NCBI GenBank assembly: GCA_050084985.1 | Contig: JBITNC010000002.1 | Location: 25,296,001 to 25,360,000 of the forward strand | Reading direction: 5' to 3' | Source of the DNA: Nageia nagi | Taxonomy: Eukaryota; Pinophyta | DNA length: 64,000 nucleotides | Shown: in pieces, positions 1 through 9,864 of the stretch | Layout of the letters: the number at the start of each line of letters is the position of its first letter | Numbering within the stretch: position 1 is the stretch's first letter | Program-made: the position numbers and the translations under genes | The notes under the pieces: model-generated | What the model was told of the DNA's origin: nothing | The model's input: only the letters and a program-made list of their open reading frames with translations | Database searches by the model: none

Positions 1-1128
1 GCGCAACAATTGCCACTTATAAGCATGGGAAACAGTTGAGTGGTCACTACTTTCAAGGAAAAGCGGAACTTAGATATACATTTTGGAGGCATCCTAATAG
101 AAGTGATGAAAGGGGGGAGAGTGGGAGGGCCATGAATAAGAATCTGATCCCCGCCCCTTTGATATGGAAACCCCTACTTTCGGCAATAAGAGTTGGGGAG
201 GCCTGATACAAGAATCCAAATACTATCCCGTATAGCAGTCAACTAACTCTCATGAATGGCAAAGAAAAGACATATTATTAATATGATGATTTAGCTGAGT
301 GTTAGTGAATGTGCTAGATGAGTTGTAGAGCAGTTGAGGAAAAGAAAGAAAGAAACTATTTATTTTTATGAAAAGCCAAAGTAGGTAAACAGGACAGGTG
401 TTTCTAAGAGCCGACAGTGAAAAATAACTTACAGCTAAAACTAAGATTGACACAAGGTTCTAGGTAAGGAAGTTGAGATCAAGTTTGTTAAAAAGTGAAC
501 TTGTCTAAATAAGTAACCCTGTAGGACAAAAGAAAAGGCTCGGAGACCAACTAAATAAGTAACCCTGTAGGACAAAAGAAAAGGCTCGGAAACCAACAAT
601 GGAGGCCATTGTGGGCTCTAATTCATACTTCAAGTGGACAATGACAATAATGAGATCTGATGATATCTGTAGAAGGATGCTGTAGATTCAATCTATCGGT
701 GGAATCATAGGTTTATGCACTCTCTTTCGGTTTATGCAGACTCTCTTTCCCAAATCCTTTCCTAACGTCTGTGTTTTGTGGTTGTTAGTGATGAGATGAA
801 GATTCTATCTTGACAAGTTTTGGAAAACTTAGCCACTGAGCTAAAATTTTGTTTGTTTTAGATATTTACGGGACATCCTGTAGATGCAGATACCATAGCA
901 TCGTCAAAAATAATTTTATTTCTGTTTTGTTGGCTTTCAACATGCCAGTAGTTTGCATTTAATATTTGTTCAAATTGCAGTAGAATATTTTATTCATTTA
1001 CCTTTTTCTTGGCTTTTGGCATGTATTAACTACTTATTTTAAATGTTGGATTGAGCTGGTCAAGTAGCATATGAAATAATTAAACATTATGTTGCTTTCT
1101 AACATCGAGCATTTTAAATGAGTGTCAG
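1..1128 (+). other. Intron of NDUFS4 upstream of the first visible exon
   Basis: No open frame matching the N-terminal part of NDUFS4 is visible here. The stretch ends in a consensus 3' splice site (TGTCAG) just before the exon at 1129, so I read it as intron, with earlier exons outside the window. Its one clear structure is the 46 bp tandem duplication listed separately. The short open frames are not convincing genes. Confidence 0.6.
505..596. repeat. 46 bp tandem duplication
   Basis: Two adjacent 46 bp copies (505-550 and 551-596) begin CTAAATAAGTAACCCTGTAG and differ at one base near the end (gagacc versus gaaacc). The near identity suggests a recent local duplication in the intron. No function is apparent. 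Confidence 0.9.
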
Positions 1129-1217
1129 GTTCTTATCTGGTCCCCGGGTCGGACACCGACACAACAAGGGTCTGGAAAAGTGGGGAGGTGGAATATTAAT
1201 TTTCTGTCAACACAAAA
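1129..1217 (+). CDS. NDUFS4: NDUFS4 (complex I 18 kDa subunit) exon, conserved core part 1
   Basis: This exon encodes 29 residues plus two bases of a split codon. It contains [16 protein letters not shown] and NINFLSTQ, the conserved first part of the ETC complex I subunit domain of NDUFS4. The protein is an accessory subunit of mitochondrial respiratory complex I, in the peripheral arm near the NADH-oxidising module, and is needed for assembly and stability of the complex. The exon is bounded by TGTCAG before 1129 and GTATGG from 1218. It ends in phase 2 with AA, and the next exon supplies G to complete a lysine, giving the STQK|WENP junction expected for plant homologues. The upstream boundary is phase 0. 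A longer open frame overlaps here in another frame and is spurious. Identification is from recalled family sequence, not a search. Confidence 0.9.
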
Positions 1218-1440
1218 GTATGGCGGCCTCTTTTACAGCTTTACGATTTGCTTATTTTTTATGTATATTTCAACATCATCTTTATTTTGCCTCGTTATTG
1301 AAGGTGATGTTTAAAACTCAATTTATTTCTTGTTATTTAAGAGTTTTGTATTGCTTTTCTGTAGTCTATGTTTGGGTGCTTGCACTTCTGGTCTCTGAAA
1401 TGAAGATAACTCTGGGGAGCAATAATGCTTTGTTTGCCAG

Positions 1441-1570
1441 GTGGGAGAACCCTTTGATGGGGTGGACATCAACAGGTGATCCATATGCAAATGTGGGAGA
1501 AGCTGCGCTTTACTTCAAAAGCAAAGAAGCTGCTATAAGATTTGCAGAGAAACATGGCTGGGATTATATG
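1441..1570 (+). CDS. NDUFS4: NDUFS4 exon, conserved core part 2
   Basis: After completing the split lysine, this exon encodes 43 residues, including the family signature [19 protein letters not shown] and then [15 protein letters not shown]. These are the most conserved residues of plant NDUFS4. The exon follows a 223 nt intron (1218-1440) ending TTTGCCAG and is followed by the donor GTATTG at 1571. It ends in phase 0 after ATG; the next exon begins GTG AAG, so WDYM|VKEP continues the family pattern. The reading frame has no stop and no substitution at recognisable invariant positions, so the gene looks functional. The donor GTATTG is weaker than GTAAGT and opens onto the 35 kb intron. Confidence 0.95.
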
Positions 1571-3130
1571 GTATTGTGTATTTCTGATCCTGTTTTATAT
1601 GTTTCACTTTATGCTAATCTTTATCCGTGACAAAATCACAGAGAAACAATGTTTCTGTATCAACTTGTTTTACGTTCAGGAATCATTGTTCATCTGTTTT
1701 GAAAAAATAATCACTTGTGCTGGGATTAAGTTGGAGTAGCACTTTGAGTTTCCCTATTTTCTCTATCAAGAGAAAAGTACTTTAATAGCTTTGCAAAACC
1801 CCAAAAAGTATTCTATGAGAACGTTTTTGATAGATAATCCATTTCTCTATGATTTTAGTTATTTGGTTAACTATGTAAAACACTTTGCTTGAAACCTTTA
1901 TGGAATCTCTAATGTGGAATGGTAGTATATCTGTTTCACCTATTTAAAACAGCGTTGGCATAAAATTCGTGCAAAATGTTGCTACTATTAAGTTATTAAC
2001 AGTTATTATGTTTTGAAAATTTTACTTTGTCATTTGGCACAAGAGTTTGTTTGATAAGGTTCTGTTCAGGTTTGTTGATCTGCCCATGGGGGATGGGTCA
2101 CCTGCCTTGTCCTTGGAGAGGCCATTGTGGCCTTATCATGATTAATAAACACTACTATGTTGAATTTCAGATATGTTGGATGCATGGTTTGAGAGTTGTG
2201 GCATCTGAATGTTTTAGTTCATTGTGGAGTCTATATGTGCGACTTAAGTGAACACCAGGCACACACACAAGAAACAAAGATTACCAAGCATTAGGTCCAA
2301 ATCTAATTTACCTTGGATAACAGATAAAAATGATTTATGAACGAAGGAAAGATTGGAGTCCTAAACCCAAGAAATAGACTAAGCTGCAGAAGACCATTAT
2401 TAGGAATAGACATTTGATGTAGAAGACTTGTCACATTGATCAGTTGCTTAAGTTAATTCTAGTATACAAGTGCATTTTTTGTTAGTGGGTGTATTCAATA
2501 GAATTACCTAGGGATAGACGATTAATGATAATCTCTTTTCAAATGATGTTGAGAGCATGTATTGTTTTATAATCAAGAGTTTCAAGTTGATGCAGTTGCT
2601 TCACAATAAGATGAACAATGTTCTTTAATGATATTCTTTGTTGGCGTGTTCAATTATTATAGTCAAGATTGTTTGAATTGCACATGACAAGGATTAAGAA
2701 GTTGTCCTATGTGGGTTCCAACGCTAGTTTGGTAGTCCCAAAGTACTCAATATAATTGAAACTACCGATCTCTTACATGTTTATTGACCTTAATTATTGT
2801 TTAGGTTGCTATGAAGCAGATATATTTTATGAAATTATAGCCAAAATGATTGTCTAAGCTGTATTCCATGAAGAACATAGACCTAGTTAGATGCTAAGTG
2901 CAATAAATAAACTAAGATGTCTCCTTTAGATATGTGCTGAAATTGGTGAACATAGGAAATTGAAAGGGCAACAGTGATTGGAGGTGAAGGGTAACAAACT
3001 GCATCACAAGGATGGGTGAAGGCTACTCATAGTGGAACCATGGGAAGGACATGTGGTGTTTGTGGAGGGTCATCATTGGTATTGATAGGGGATGTTGATT
3101 AGATTCATTTGCAATGTCATTATGTTGTAA
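1571..3130. other. Intronic sequence with no recognised feature
   Basis: AT-rich sequence with only short open frames that have no recognisable domain. The frames at about 1542-1739 and 2027-2251 are intron read-through. I see no terminal repeats or clear tandem array. Confidence 0.5.
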
Positions 3131-3780
3131 GAAAGAAAGAAAGAAAATATATTAATGTCTGTGGGTGACCAAAAGTGATCAATGGGACTATGAGGTACAA
3201 ATGTATAAAGTAGCATGTGGGGCCCTACAGAACTCTCACTAGAAACAAACTAAGATATACAATACAAAAGTACAATAGAGGGACTCGACCCTAAAATAGA
3301 AGTACATAATTGAACTATAAAACAAAATAGCCAAGATCAATCGGGGGTGGACTCTCATCTGATTGGGGTCCCCTTGGGTTGAAGTAATTGTGATCGTATT
3401 GATGCTGCTGAAGCTAAAGAAGGATGTGATCAGCTGAAACTGCAAATGAATAGGATTTGCACATACATGTTGTTTGGTGAATCAAGTAGGCGAAAGAGAG
3501 TCATCTCTCCTTTACAAGCTCCTTCCCTCGAGGAAGCTCGAAAGAATGAAGTAATCAAAAGATCACCTATTAGGTATTGGGCATCGGAAAAGAGATGCTT
3601 CTTAAGAAGGAATACCTCTTTGAGATTGAGTGCCACACAATGCTGGTCTAGTGATTGAAAGAAGGTCGAGATAGAGCTATGGGAGTCTTGAAAGAGACAA
3701 TGGTATTATCCCCGGATCTCATAATAAATTGAGCACGTGAACCACAAAAGAGAATGTTTGATTTTTGACCATCTCAAGAT
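3131..3780 (-). mobile_element. LINE 3' fragment with (TTTC)n tail
   Basis: Read on the minus strand, this matches the 3' part of the longer LINE at about 21058-26700. Both encode a similar C-terminal peptide (here NLKEVFLLKKHLFSDAQYL) and share a 3' untranslated stretch with GATCAATGGGACTA and TATATTAATGTC on the plus strand. The minus-strand 3' end finishes in a short TTTC microsatellite (plus strand GAAAGAAAGAAA near 3133-3147). The copy lacks endonuclease and reverse transcriptase, as expected for a 5'-truncated LINE insertion. The left edge is well placed by the tail; the right edge near 3780 is approximate. Confidence 0.7.
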
Positions 3781-4041
3781 GAGGGGGTTGAGAAGCATCA
3801 TTTGAAACAAGTAATGAGCATGATTTAAAGTAGAATCTATTTAAAGGAATATGGAAAATAAACATTAGATCCTTAAATGCTTTATAGGAATTTTCAAGTA
3901 TCGAAAATCGCACACATCCATGAAGCAAAAAAAAGATAAGAGTTCCACAAATGATCATTTAACGCTTAGAATGTAAATGAGATAAAATATCTCACTCCAT
4001 GATTAGATTTCAAGAATTGGTGACAAGTTATACCTTTGGAG

Positions 4042-4254
4042 CATAGTTGATTAATTCTCTGAATATTCACGAATTTGCCGAATATTCGTGAATTTATAGA
4101 GGTCCCGAACTTTACCAAATTTTAAAAGTTCTTGCCTTCTATAGTATTTTTGGCATTTTTTATCAAAATTTATTGTACTTTTCCCAAATATTGCCCGAAT
4201 TTTAAAGTTTGATCCCTAGCTGAGTTTTTCCCAAATCTGAATTAATCAACTATG
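4042..4254. mobile_element. hAT-type MITE with terminal inverted repeats
   Basis: A 213 nt element bounded by perfect 16 bp terminal inverted repeats, CATAGTTGATTAATTC at 4042-4057 and its reverse complement at 4239-4254. The flanking 8 bp direct repeats CTTTGGAG (4034-4041) and CTTTTGAG (4255-4262) differ at one base. An 8 bp target duplication is the hallmark of hAT transposition. There is no coding capacity. The inside includes a second inverted pair around ATTCACGAAT and ATTCGTGAAT. The outer bases CATAGTT also begin the larger hAT element at 32618, so they may use related transposases. Confidence 0.8.
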
Positions 4255-4262
4255 CTTTTGAG

Positions 4263-5420
4263 TTTATAGAATATTCCTTTAAATAGTAGATTAATTCTCA
4301 CAAACATCGTTGGCTTACCTTGGTCTACATTCCTATTTACATTAAACAAGGTGAAACTTGCACAAAGTCAGAGAAGACAAAAATTTACATGAACATGCCC
4401 ACACATAGCAAGGTTCTTTAAAATGTAAATGAGCTTTTTGTGAACACTTGGTACTAATGATAAATAAGGAGGAGCCATGTGTTATTGCAAAATCTTGCAT
4501 AGCTCAAGTAAATTATGAAGGGTTCTATGAATTATGAGAAGGAAAGCACTTTGTCAAATTAAATGTTTTAGTTGGAGATATAGAAAAGGCTAGTAATTTT
4601 GTGATGAATGGTAGGTTGGGTCGCTACTATTATTGCTTTGCACATCTATTGTTGTGTTGCATATTCCCATTGAGTAGATTTTTGATTTTGCTCATGCACC
4701 ATTTCAGCACCTGCGAACACAAACATTGGTGATTCATTTTCTGTGGACATGATCACTTGGTAACTTCATATTGGATGCTAATGCTTGGTGGACCTACACT
4801 AGATCGTTATTATAGGGCAATTCTTACCTAATAACCCTTTTGATAAAAAATAATGTGAAGTTGATCTTCAAGCTAAAATTCTAAGTAATTTTCTTTTTAC
4901 TTTGATGACTATTTTTTGCTATTTAATTATTGGTGCCAAAATCTTTGAAAGACCAATGATATAGGATGATAATGATTATTGTTGATGGATGACCATGCTA
5001 GCGACAAAGATTGATGGTGGGCAAAATTGGAGTCTTAGACCTTAGAAACAAGCTGTATTATTGTCGTGCCAAGCAAATCTTAGATTTCAGCCTTTTGAGA
5101 ATATGAATGTTGTTTCGTCTTGTTTTGTTCAAGTGAACAACCAACCATTTAGTTTTGCAAGGATTTGATGGTAAAACAAGAATTCTTACTTCTTAGCAAT
5201 GAGCCTTCACATTTTTGGATACATTTTTGATGAAAAGATATGGCAAAGTTAATGTTGAAATGACATTTTAAACATAAAAGCATCGATCTTTGAATGTTGG
5301 TGTCAAAATCTTTAGAAGCCCAATCATAATGCGCTGGGATGATCATGCAAATAATGGCTGCTAGGAGGATTTTGTCAATCACAAAAATTGACAGTAGGCA
5401 AGAATGGAGTCCAATACATT
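4263..5420. other. Intronic sequence with no recognised feature
   Basis: AT-rich DNA between the MITE and the Copia element. Short open frames such as 5149-5382 show no domain. A phrase near 4930-4990 (GTGCCAAAATCTTTGAAAG, ATAATG, GATGACCATGC) recurs in diverged form near 5300-5350, hinting at an old duplicated repeat. Confidence 0.45.
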
Positions 5421-5425
5421 ATAAA
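5421..5425. repeat. Target site duplication of Copia element, left copy
   Basis: ATAAA directly before the 5' LTR. The same five bases follow the 3' LTR at 16486-16490, fixing the element's outer borders. Confidence 0.9.
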
Positions 5426-5674
5426 TGTTAGACACCTAATCCTTAGGGATTATGGTATAGTTAGTATAGTATTAGATACTTACTATAATTAGTAAGTTCG
5501 TAGCTTTGAGTGTGCTAGAATTTAGAGAGTCATTTTTTGGAGAATATGAAGAGTTACAATGTATCTCAAAGGTCACCCAAGAAGGTGAAGATGAAGAGTC
5601 TTTCTCAAATTGTATTTACACAATATTCTACACTAATAGAATGCTTTTTGATCTTGGAGTTATCCGGCTTGTCA
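5426..5674 (+). repeat. Copia 5' LTR
   Basis: Begins TGTTAGACACC and ends GGCTTGTCA. It matches the 3' LTR at 16241-16485 with scattered substitutions and small indels, including four extra bases near 5495, so the insertion is not recent. Confidence 0.95.
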
Positions 5675-5675
5675 T

Positions 5676-5688
5676 TGGTACCAGAGCC
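5676..5688 (+). other. Copia primer binding site (initiator tRNA-Met)
   Basis: TGGTACCAGAGCC lies one base after the 5' LTR. It differs by one base from TGGTATCAGAGCC, the usual plant retrotransposon site complementary to initiator methionine tRNA, which primes minus-strand DNA synthesis. Confidence 0.85.
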
Positions 5689-5985
5689 ATGAGTTTTTGC
5701 TTTCTCTAACTCCATGAAAGTGATCAAAAATGTTGCCGAAATTTGTCCAAAAATTTTACTTATGTTTTTCTTCGAAAATGAGCATCAAAATCCAAATCTG
5801 AGCACATATTTGGATACCCATTTTCGTGTAGAGCAAGATTGGGTTTTGAACGAGGTGATTTGGAGCAATTTTGGCAAAATTATTTCAGTGTGAAGTTTTC
5901 AGTCAAGTAAGTGGTCTGTGATTGTTATTTTTTGGCGGTTTTATCTCAGTGGTTTATTTCAGCGGTTTTATTTGGTTCAGGAATT

Positions 5986-6131
5986 GGTTTTATTACCCCT
6001 CACGCCATCTGTGGTCTCCTCCTCTTGTGGTCTGTGGTCTCTCGTCGTCACATTAGCTCACGTTCTGGTTTTATTACCCTTCAAGCCATCTGTTGTCTCC
6101 TCCCCCCGTGGTAAGTGATCTCTCGTGGTTT
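5986..6131 (+). repeat. Imperfect tandem repeat in Copia leader
   Basis: Two copies of a unit of about 81 bp beginning GGTTTTATTACCC and containing GCCATCTG and GTCTCCTCC. The second copy is diverged and shorter. Confidence 0.7.
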
Positions 6132-6794
6132 GTGGTATTTACTCACCTCACGTTGCACATTGCTCACCTCACGCCGAGACTCACCTCACACAATACTGTG
6201 GTCTCATCCTCGTGTCATTGGTCTCCCATCGTGTCATTGGTCTTCGTCATCGAATTACCTCACGTTGCACATTACATTGGCTCACGTTAAGTTTCAACTC
6301 TATCCCTTCACGCCGTCTGAGACTCGAATCGATACTGTCCTTTCATGTTGTCCGAGACTCCAATCAACCACGTTCAGTTTCATGTTGTCCGAGCCCTACG
6401 TCGGTTTCAACTCTGCTGTCAGCCTACCTGTAGAACCCTGTCCACCTAATCATAGACCGTTGTCAGAAAAATGCGTGCCATTTTCAAAATGCGCATCACT
6501 TCTTCCAAAAAAACGCATGCCTCTCCCTTTACACTTAGATCCGCCACGTGTCGCACGTAGGTGTGACCGCTCAGTCAGCATTTTGACCACTACAATCAGC
6601 ATTTTTCGCCCAGTCAGCAACGCACAATCAGCATTTAATTTGATTTTGGGGTATTTTCAAATTTTGAAGACATTTCTTGCCATAACTTGGTGTAACAAAC
6701 TCTTTTTTGAGCGAGTTTTTTTTTGTTGAACTCAGAATTTAGAGTATTTTTCAGTTATGTCATTGGATGGATATTGTTTTTGGAGAGCAAGTAA

Positions 6795-7067
6795 AAAATA
6801 TATTTCAAAGATGGTTTAGCATTTGACTCAAATTTTGGTGAGTTTGGCATAATTGAAGGATTCCGAACCTTAGAGTATTGTGTTACCCTTGATGTTGAGA
6901 AAACAAAATCAGATTTGGAATCAGGTTATTTGGCTGATGTTGAAGACAATGAAGACAAAGATATTGTTGTTGAGCTATCCGATGCTACCTCTACTTCCAC
7001 CTTGCCAACTCCTCGAAGCATGCCTCCTAGAAGGAATCCTCCTCGTAGGAGGAGACGTGTGATGTAA
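6795..7067 (+). other. Coding-like open segment in the Copia leader, unknown origin
   Basis: An open frame of about 90 codons, without an early methionine, from just after a stop codon at 6792 to the TAA at 7065-7067. The predicted peptide is acidic in the middle (ADVEDNEDKDIVVEL), then Ser/Thr-rich, and ends in an arginine- and proline-rich tail (MPPRRNPPRRRRRVM). It is not gag-like. It could be a captured host exon or an upstream frame of the element. I do not recognise the protein. Confidence 0.4.
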
Positions 7068-7241
7068 TGAATTCTTTTTGAGATCTTCTATTCGTTTTGC
7101 AATTTTTGGTGTGGTGTAAGCAAAAAGAATCTTCATTTAGTGTGGACACTATTATTTTTCAGCAAAGTGTGTGAACTCTTATTGGCATCGTAAAAGTTTG
7201 AACAAGGCAATTAAATAAAGCTTGAAGTTTCTATTTCAAAA

Positions 7242-7895
7242 ATGCATTCCCTTATAAGTATTGTTGGTGTTGTTTTAACCGGAAAAGAAAATTGGCCGGA
7301 GTGTTCTAGGAAAATAAAGCATACATTAATTTTCAATGATTTTTGGGTTGACATTTGTGATGGGGACAAACAACCTACCAAACCTATTGATGCCAAGGAA
7401 CTTGCGGTTTGGAACATGAAAAATAATAAGGCATATGCTTTGATTGCTTTTTCGGTTAGTGAGGAGGTTAACCGCCACATTAGCTCTATTGATGATGCTT
7501 GGAATGCACTAAAGAAACTCAAAGATTTGTTTGACTCCGATTCCAAACTAGAATTGATCCAACTTCAGTTGAAACTCTTTAACCTAGAGTTAAAGAATGA
7601 TGATCCCATGGCACTAATTTCAGAAATTAGAGCAATAATGCATGACATTGACTCTACTGGTGTGAAGATTGATATTGCTCTCGCAGCTTTGATTAAGGCA
7701 TTGTATCCCACCTATTCAAACTATCTTGAATCCTTGCAAGTTAGTGGTAACCTAAAATCTCTCACATTTGACACTCTGGCGGATAAGATTGCAGAACGTG
7801 AGAAGGCTTTTGGCAAGAAATCTAGTGATTCTACTTTAGACACATTGTCTATTGCATCTTTTGCAATGGAGATTCTACAAGAAATGACTCTCTAA
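7242..7895 (+). pseudogene. Copia gag, N-terminal part (UBN2-type capsid)
   Basis: Encodes 217 residues. The first part (LTGKENWPECSRKIKHTLI) and the LKDLFDSDSKLELIQLQLKLFNL block are typical of the DUF4219/UBN2 gag region of plant Copia elements, which forms the capsid that packages element RNA. The frame is open but the last codons come from an inverted LTR fragment starting near 7872. The C-terminal capsid and the zinc knuckle are therefore lost, and the stop codon is borrowed from the LTR. The start chosen is the first methionine of the open frame. Confidence 0.85.
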
Positions 7896-7991
7896 ATTCT
7901 AGCACACTCAAAGCTACGAATTTACTAAATATAGTAAGTATCTAATACTATACTAACTATACCATAATCCCTAAGGATTAGGTGTCTAACA
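7872..7991 (-). repeat. Inverted Copia LTR terminus inside the element
   Basis: This 120 nt stretch is the reverse complement of the first part of the element's own LTR. It runs from TTCTACAAGAAATGAC to exactly the LTR terminus, GGTGTCTAACA at 7991. Its left part (CTACAAGAAATGAC) matches the 3' LTR version better than the 5' one. Integrase sequence begins immediately after the terminus. The piece replaces the region that should carry the gag zinc knuckle, protease and N-terminal integrase. Confidence 0.93.
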
Positions 7992-8497
7992 TTGGAATCA
8001 AGCATCAAACAATTGTTCCCTACAATCCGCAACAGAATGGTATAGCTGAAAGAATGAACAAAACTTTGTTGAATATGACATGGGCAATGTTGTTTTTCAA
8101 AAATATGAAGATGATGTTTTGGGGTGATGTAGTTGCTTGTGCAGTGTATGTTAGAAATAGATGTCCATCTCATGCTCTTGATGATAAGACTTCATATGAA
8201 ATGTGGTTTGGCCGTGTTCCTTCGGTTCGACATCTCAGGGTTTTTGGTTCCACTTGTTATGCCCTAGTCACTAAGGAACAAAGAAACAAACTTGTTGCCA
8301 GGAGTCGAAAATGTATTTTCTTGGGGTACTTAGATACTACTATGGGTTATAAGCTTTATGATAAGGTAAACAAAAAGTTCCTTTTTGCAAGGGATGTCAT
8401 TTTTCTGGAATGTTCCAAGAGTGACCCGACTGTTGAGCGGCAGCTTGATCACCTTGATAGGTTTACCCGTGGAAAGCATTTCTCTGAACATGATTAA
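7982..8497 (+). pseudogene. Copia integrase, C-terminal half
   Basis: Shows the integrase core end (NPQQNGIAERMNKTLLNM, with the catalytic glutamate in AERMN), then WGDVVACAVYVRNRCPS, the FGRVPSVRHLRVFGSTCY block and RKCIFLGY, all typical of Copia integrase. The zinc-binding domain and the first two catalytic aspartates are absent, removed by the rearrangement at 7991. The apparent start methionine arises at the junction with the inverted LTR. The frame ends at TAA in a linker before the reverse transcriptase. Confidence 0.88.
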
Positions 8498-8530
8498 GAG
8501 ATTCCAAATGCTGAGGGTGGAATCCCTATT

Positions 8531-9864
8531 TTGGATCAATCATTGGAATCTACACAACTTGTGCCTATTTCAGAAGTGCCTGATCCAACAGTTGCACCTG
8601 TTCTAGCAGTACAAGCACCTCCTCCACCAAGTGAAGATCCTTCCTCTTCATTAGTCCCAGAAGCTCCTTTGGATGATGTGATTGAAGGGTTCGATAGGTT
8701 GAGTCTTGATGAGGATGAAGAACCTCCTCAACTTGTTGAGCAACCAGAAACATTGCAGAAGATTCCTAAGTGGCTTTCCAAAACACTTGAGAGCATTCAT
8801 CCTGATGAAGTAGGAAAGACGGGAACAAGGAGTTCCTATAGAAACAAAATTGAAGATGGAGCAGTAGAGGATTCAGATTCAAGTGATGATATTGAGGATA
8901 TGGAATGTTCGTTTGATTGTGAATTGAATTTCTCTGCTGATTGTGAGCTGACTTCCTTTAAAGAAGCTTTTTCTCATGATGTCTGGAGGGATGCTATGAA
9001 GAAAGAGTATGATGCTCTCATCAAGAATGGGACATGGAAGTTGGTGGATCCTCCATATGGAACCAAACCTATTGGATGCAAGTGGGTCTACAAGAACAAA
9101 TACAGATTAGACGGCTCACTTGAGAAACACAAAGCGAGGCTTGTAGCAAAGGGTTTTGCACAGAAAGAAGGTATTGACTATGATGAAACCTTTGCTCCCA
9201 TAGCAAAATGGGCTACTATTCGTTCTTTGTTGGCAATGTCAACTCAGCTTGGATGGAAAGTTCATTAGATGGATGTGAAGACTGCTTTCTTGAATGGTGA
9301 TTTGAAAGAAAATGTGTACATGAAACAACTAGAAGGATTTGCAGTGAAGGGTCAGGAACAAAAAGTTTGTAAGCTTATCAAGTCCTTGTATGGCCTAAAA
9401 CAAGCTCCTCGCGCTTGGTACGAAAAGCTTACTAAGCATCTTGTGAAGTTCAACTTTGAACACTTTAATCTGGATGATGCAACTTTGTTTGTCATAAAAG
9501 TTGGCAAAATGGTTGTATATCTTGTGGTGTATGTAGATGATCTTTTGATAACTGGGAACAATGAAAGTTACATTGCATCCGTGAAACAAGATTTGAAGAG
9601 AGGTTTTGAAATGACAGATATGGGACATCTTCATTACTATTTGGGTGTTGAAGTGACACAAAACCCAAAGTACATTTTTATTTCCCAAAGAAAGTACATT
9701 GGAGAATTGTTGAGCATATTTGGCATGACAGATTGTAATCCCTTTTGTACTCCAATGGAACAAAATTTGAAGTTGAAATCTATTGAAGGGAATGCATTTG
9801 AGGATGCAACAAAGTATAGACAACTTGTTGGGAGTCTCATATATCGAACCACAACTAGACCAGA
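8531..9864 (+). pseudogene. Copia reverse transcriptase (RVT_2), interrupted
   Basis: Copies element RNA into DNA. After an acidic proline-rich linker the RVT_2 domain begins near WRDAMKKEYDALIKNGTW, then [63 protein letters not shown] and the active site YVDDLL. A TAG at 9266-9268 splits the frame just before [10 protein letters not shown], where the family has glutamine: a single CAG to TAG change. The frame continues to 9864, where the Gypsy element is inserted after TTTRPD. The coding sequence resumes at 15610. Confidence 0.93.
9860..9864. repeat. Target site duplication of nested Gypsy, left copy
   Basis: CCAGA before the Gypsy LTR, repeated at 15610-15614 after it. Removing the insertion and one copy restores a continuous Copia reading frame at this point. 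Confidence 0.95.

Larger units (their letters stand above)
5689..7241 (+). other. Long Copia leader between primer binding site and gag
   Basis: About 1.55 kb without an obvious retrotransposon protein. It holds an imperfect tandem repeat (5986-6066 and 6067 to about 6131), pyrimidine-rich clusters with CCTCACG and GGTCTC motifs, and a coding-like stretch at 6795-7067. The open frames at 6115-6729 and 6125-6433 lie in this low-complexity part and I do not accept them as genes. Such a long leader is unusual next to so short an LTR. Confidence 0.6.

Noticed and set aside
1118-1630. Single 170-codon open frame covering the NDUFS4 exons
   Set aside because: Only the second half is in the right frame. 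The first exon is coded in another frame, and the two are separated by a 223 nt intron with proper splice sites, so the long frame is read-through.
6115-6729. 204-codon frame in the Copia leader
   Set aside because: Rich in repeats of the leader (CCTCACG, GGTCTC) with no domain, and overlapping frames of similar kind are open by composition. It is not convincing as a gene.
7925-8173. 82-codon minus-strand frame
   Set aside because: It crosses the inverted LTR and the integrase coding strand; a shadow.
9395-9823. 142-codon minus-strand frame
   Set aside because: Lies opposite the Copia reverse transcriptase with its conserved motifs; a complement shadow.
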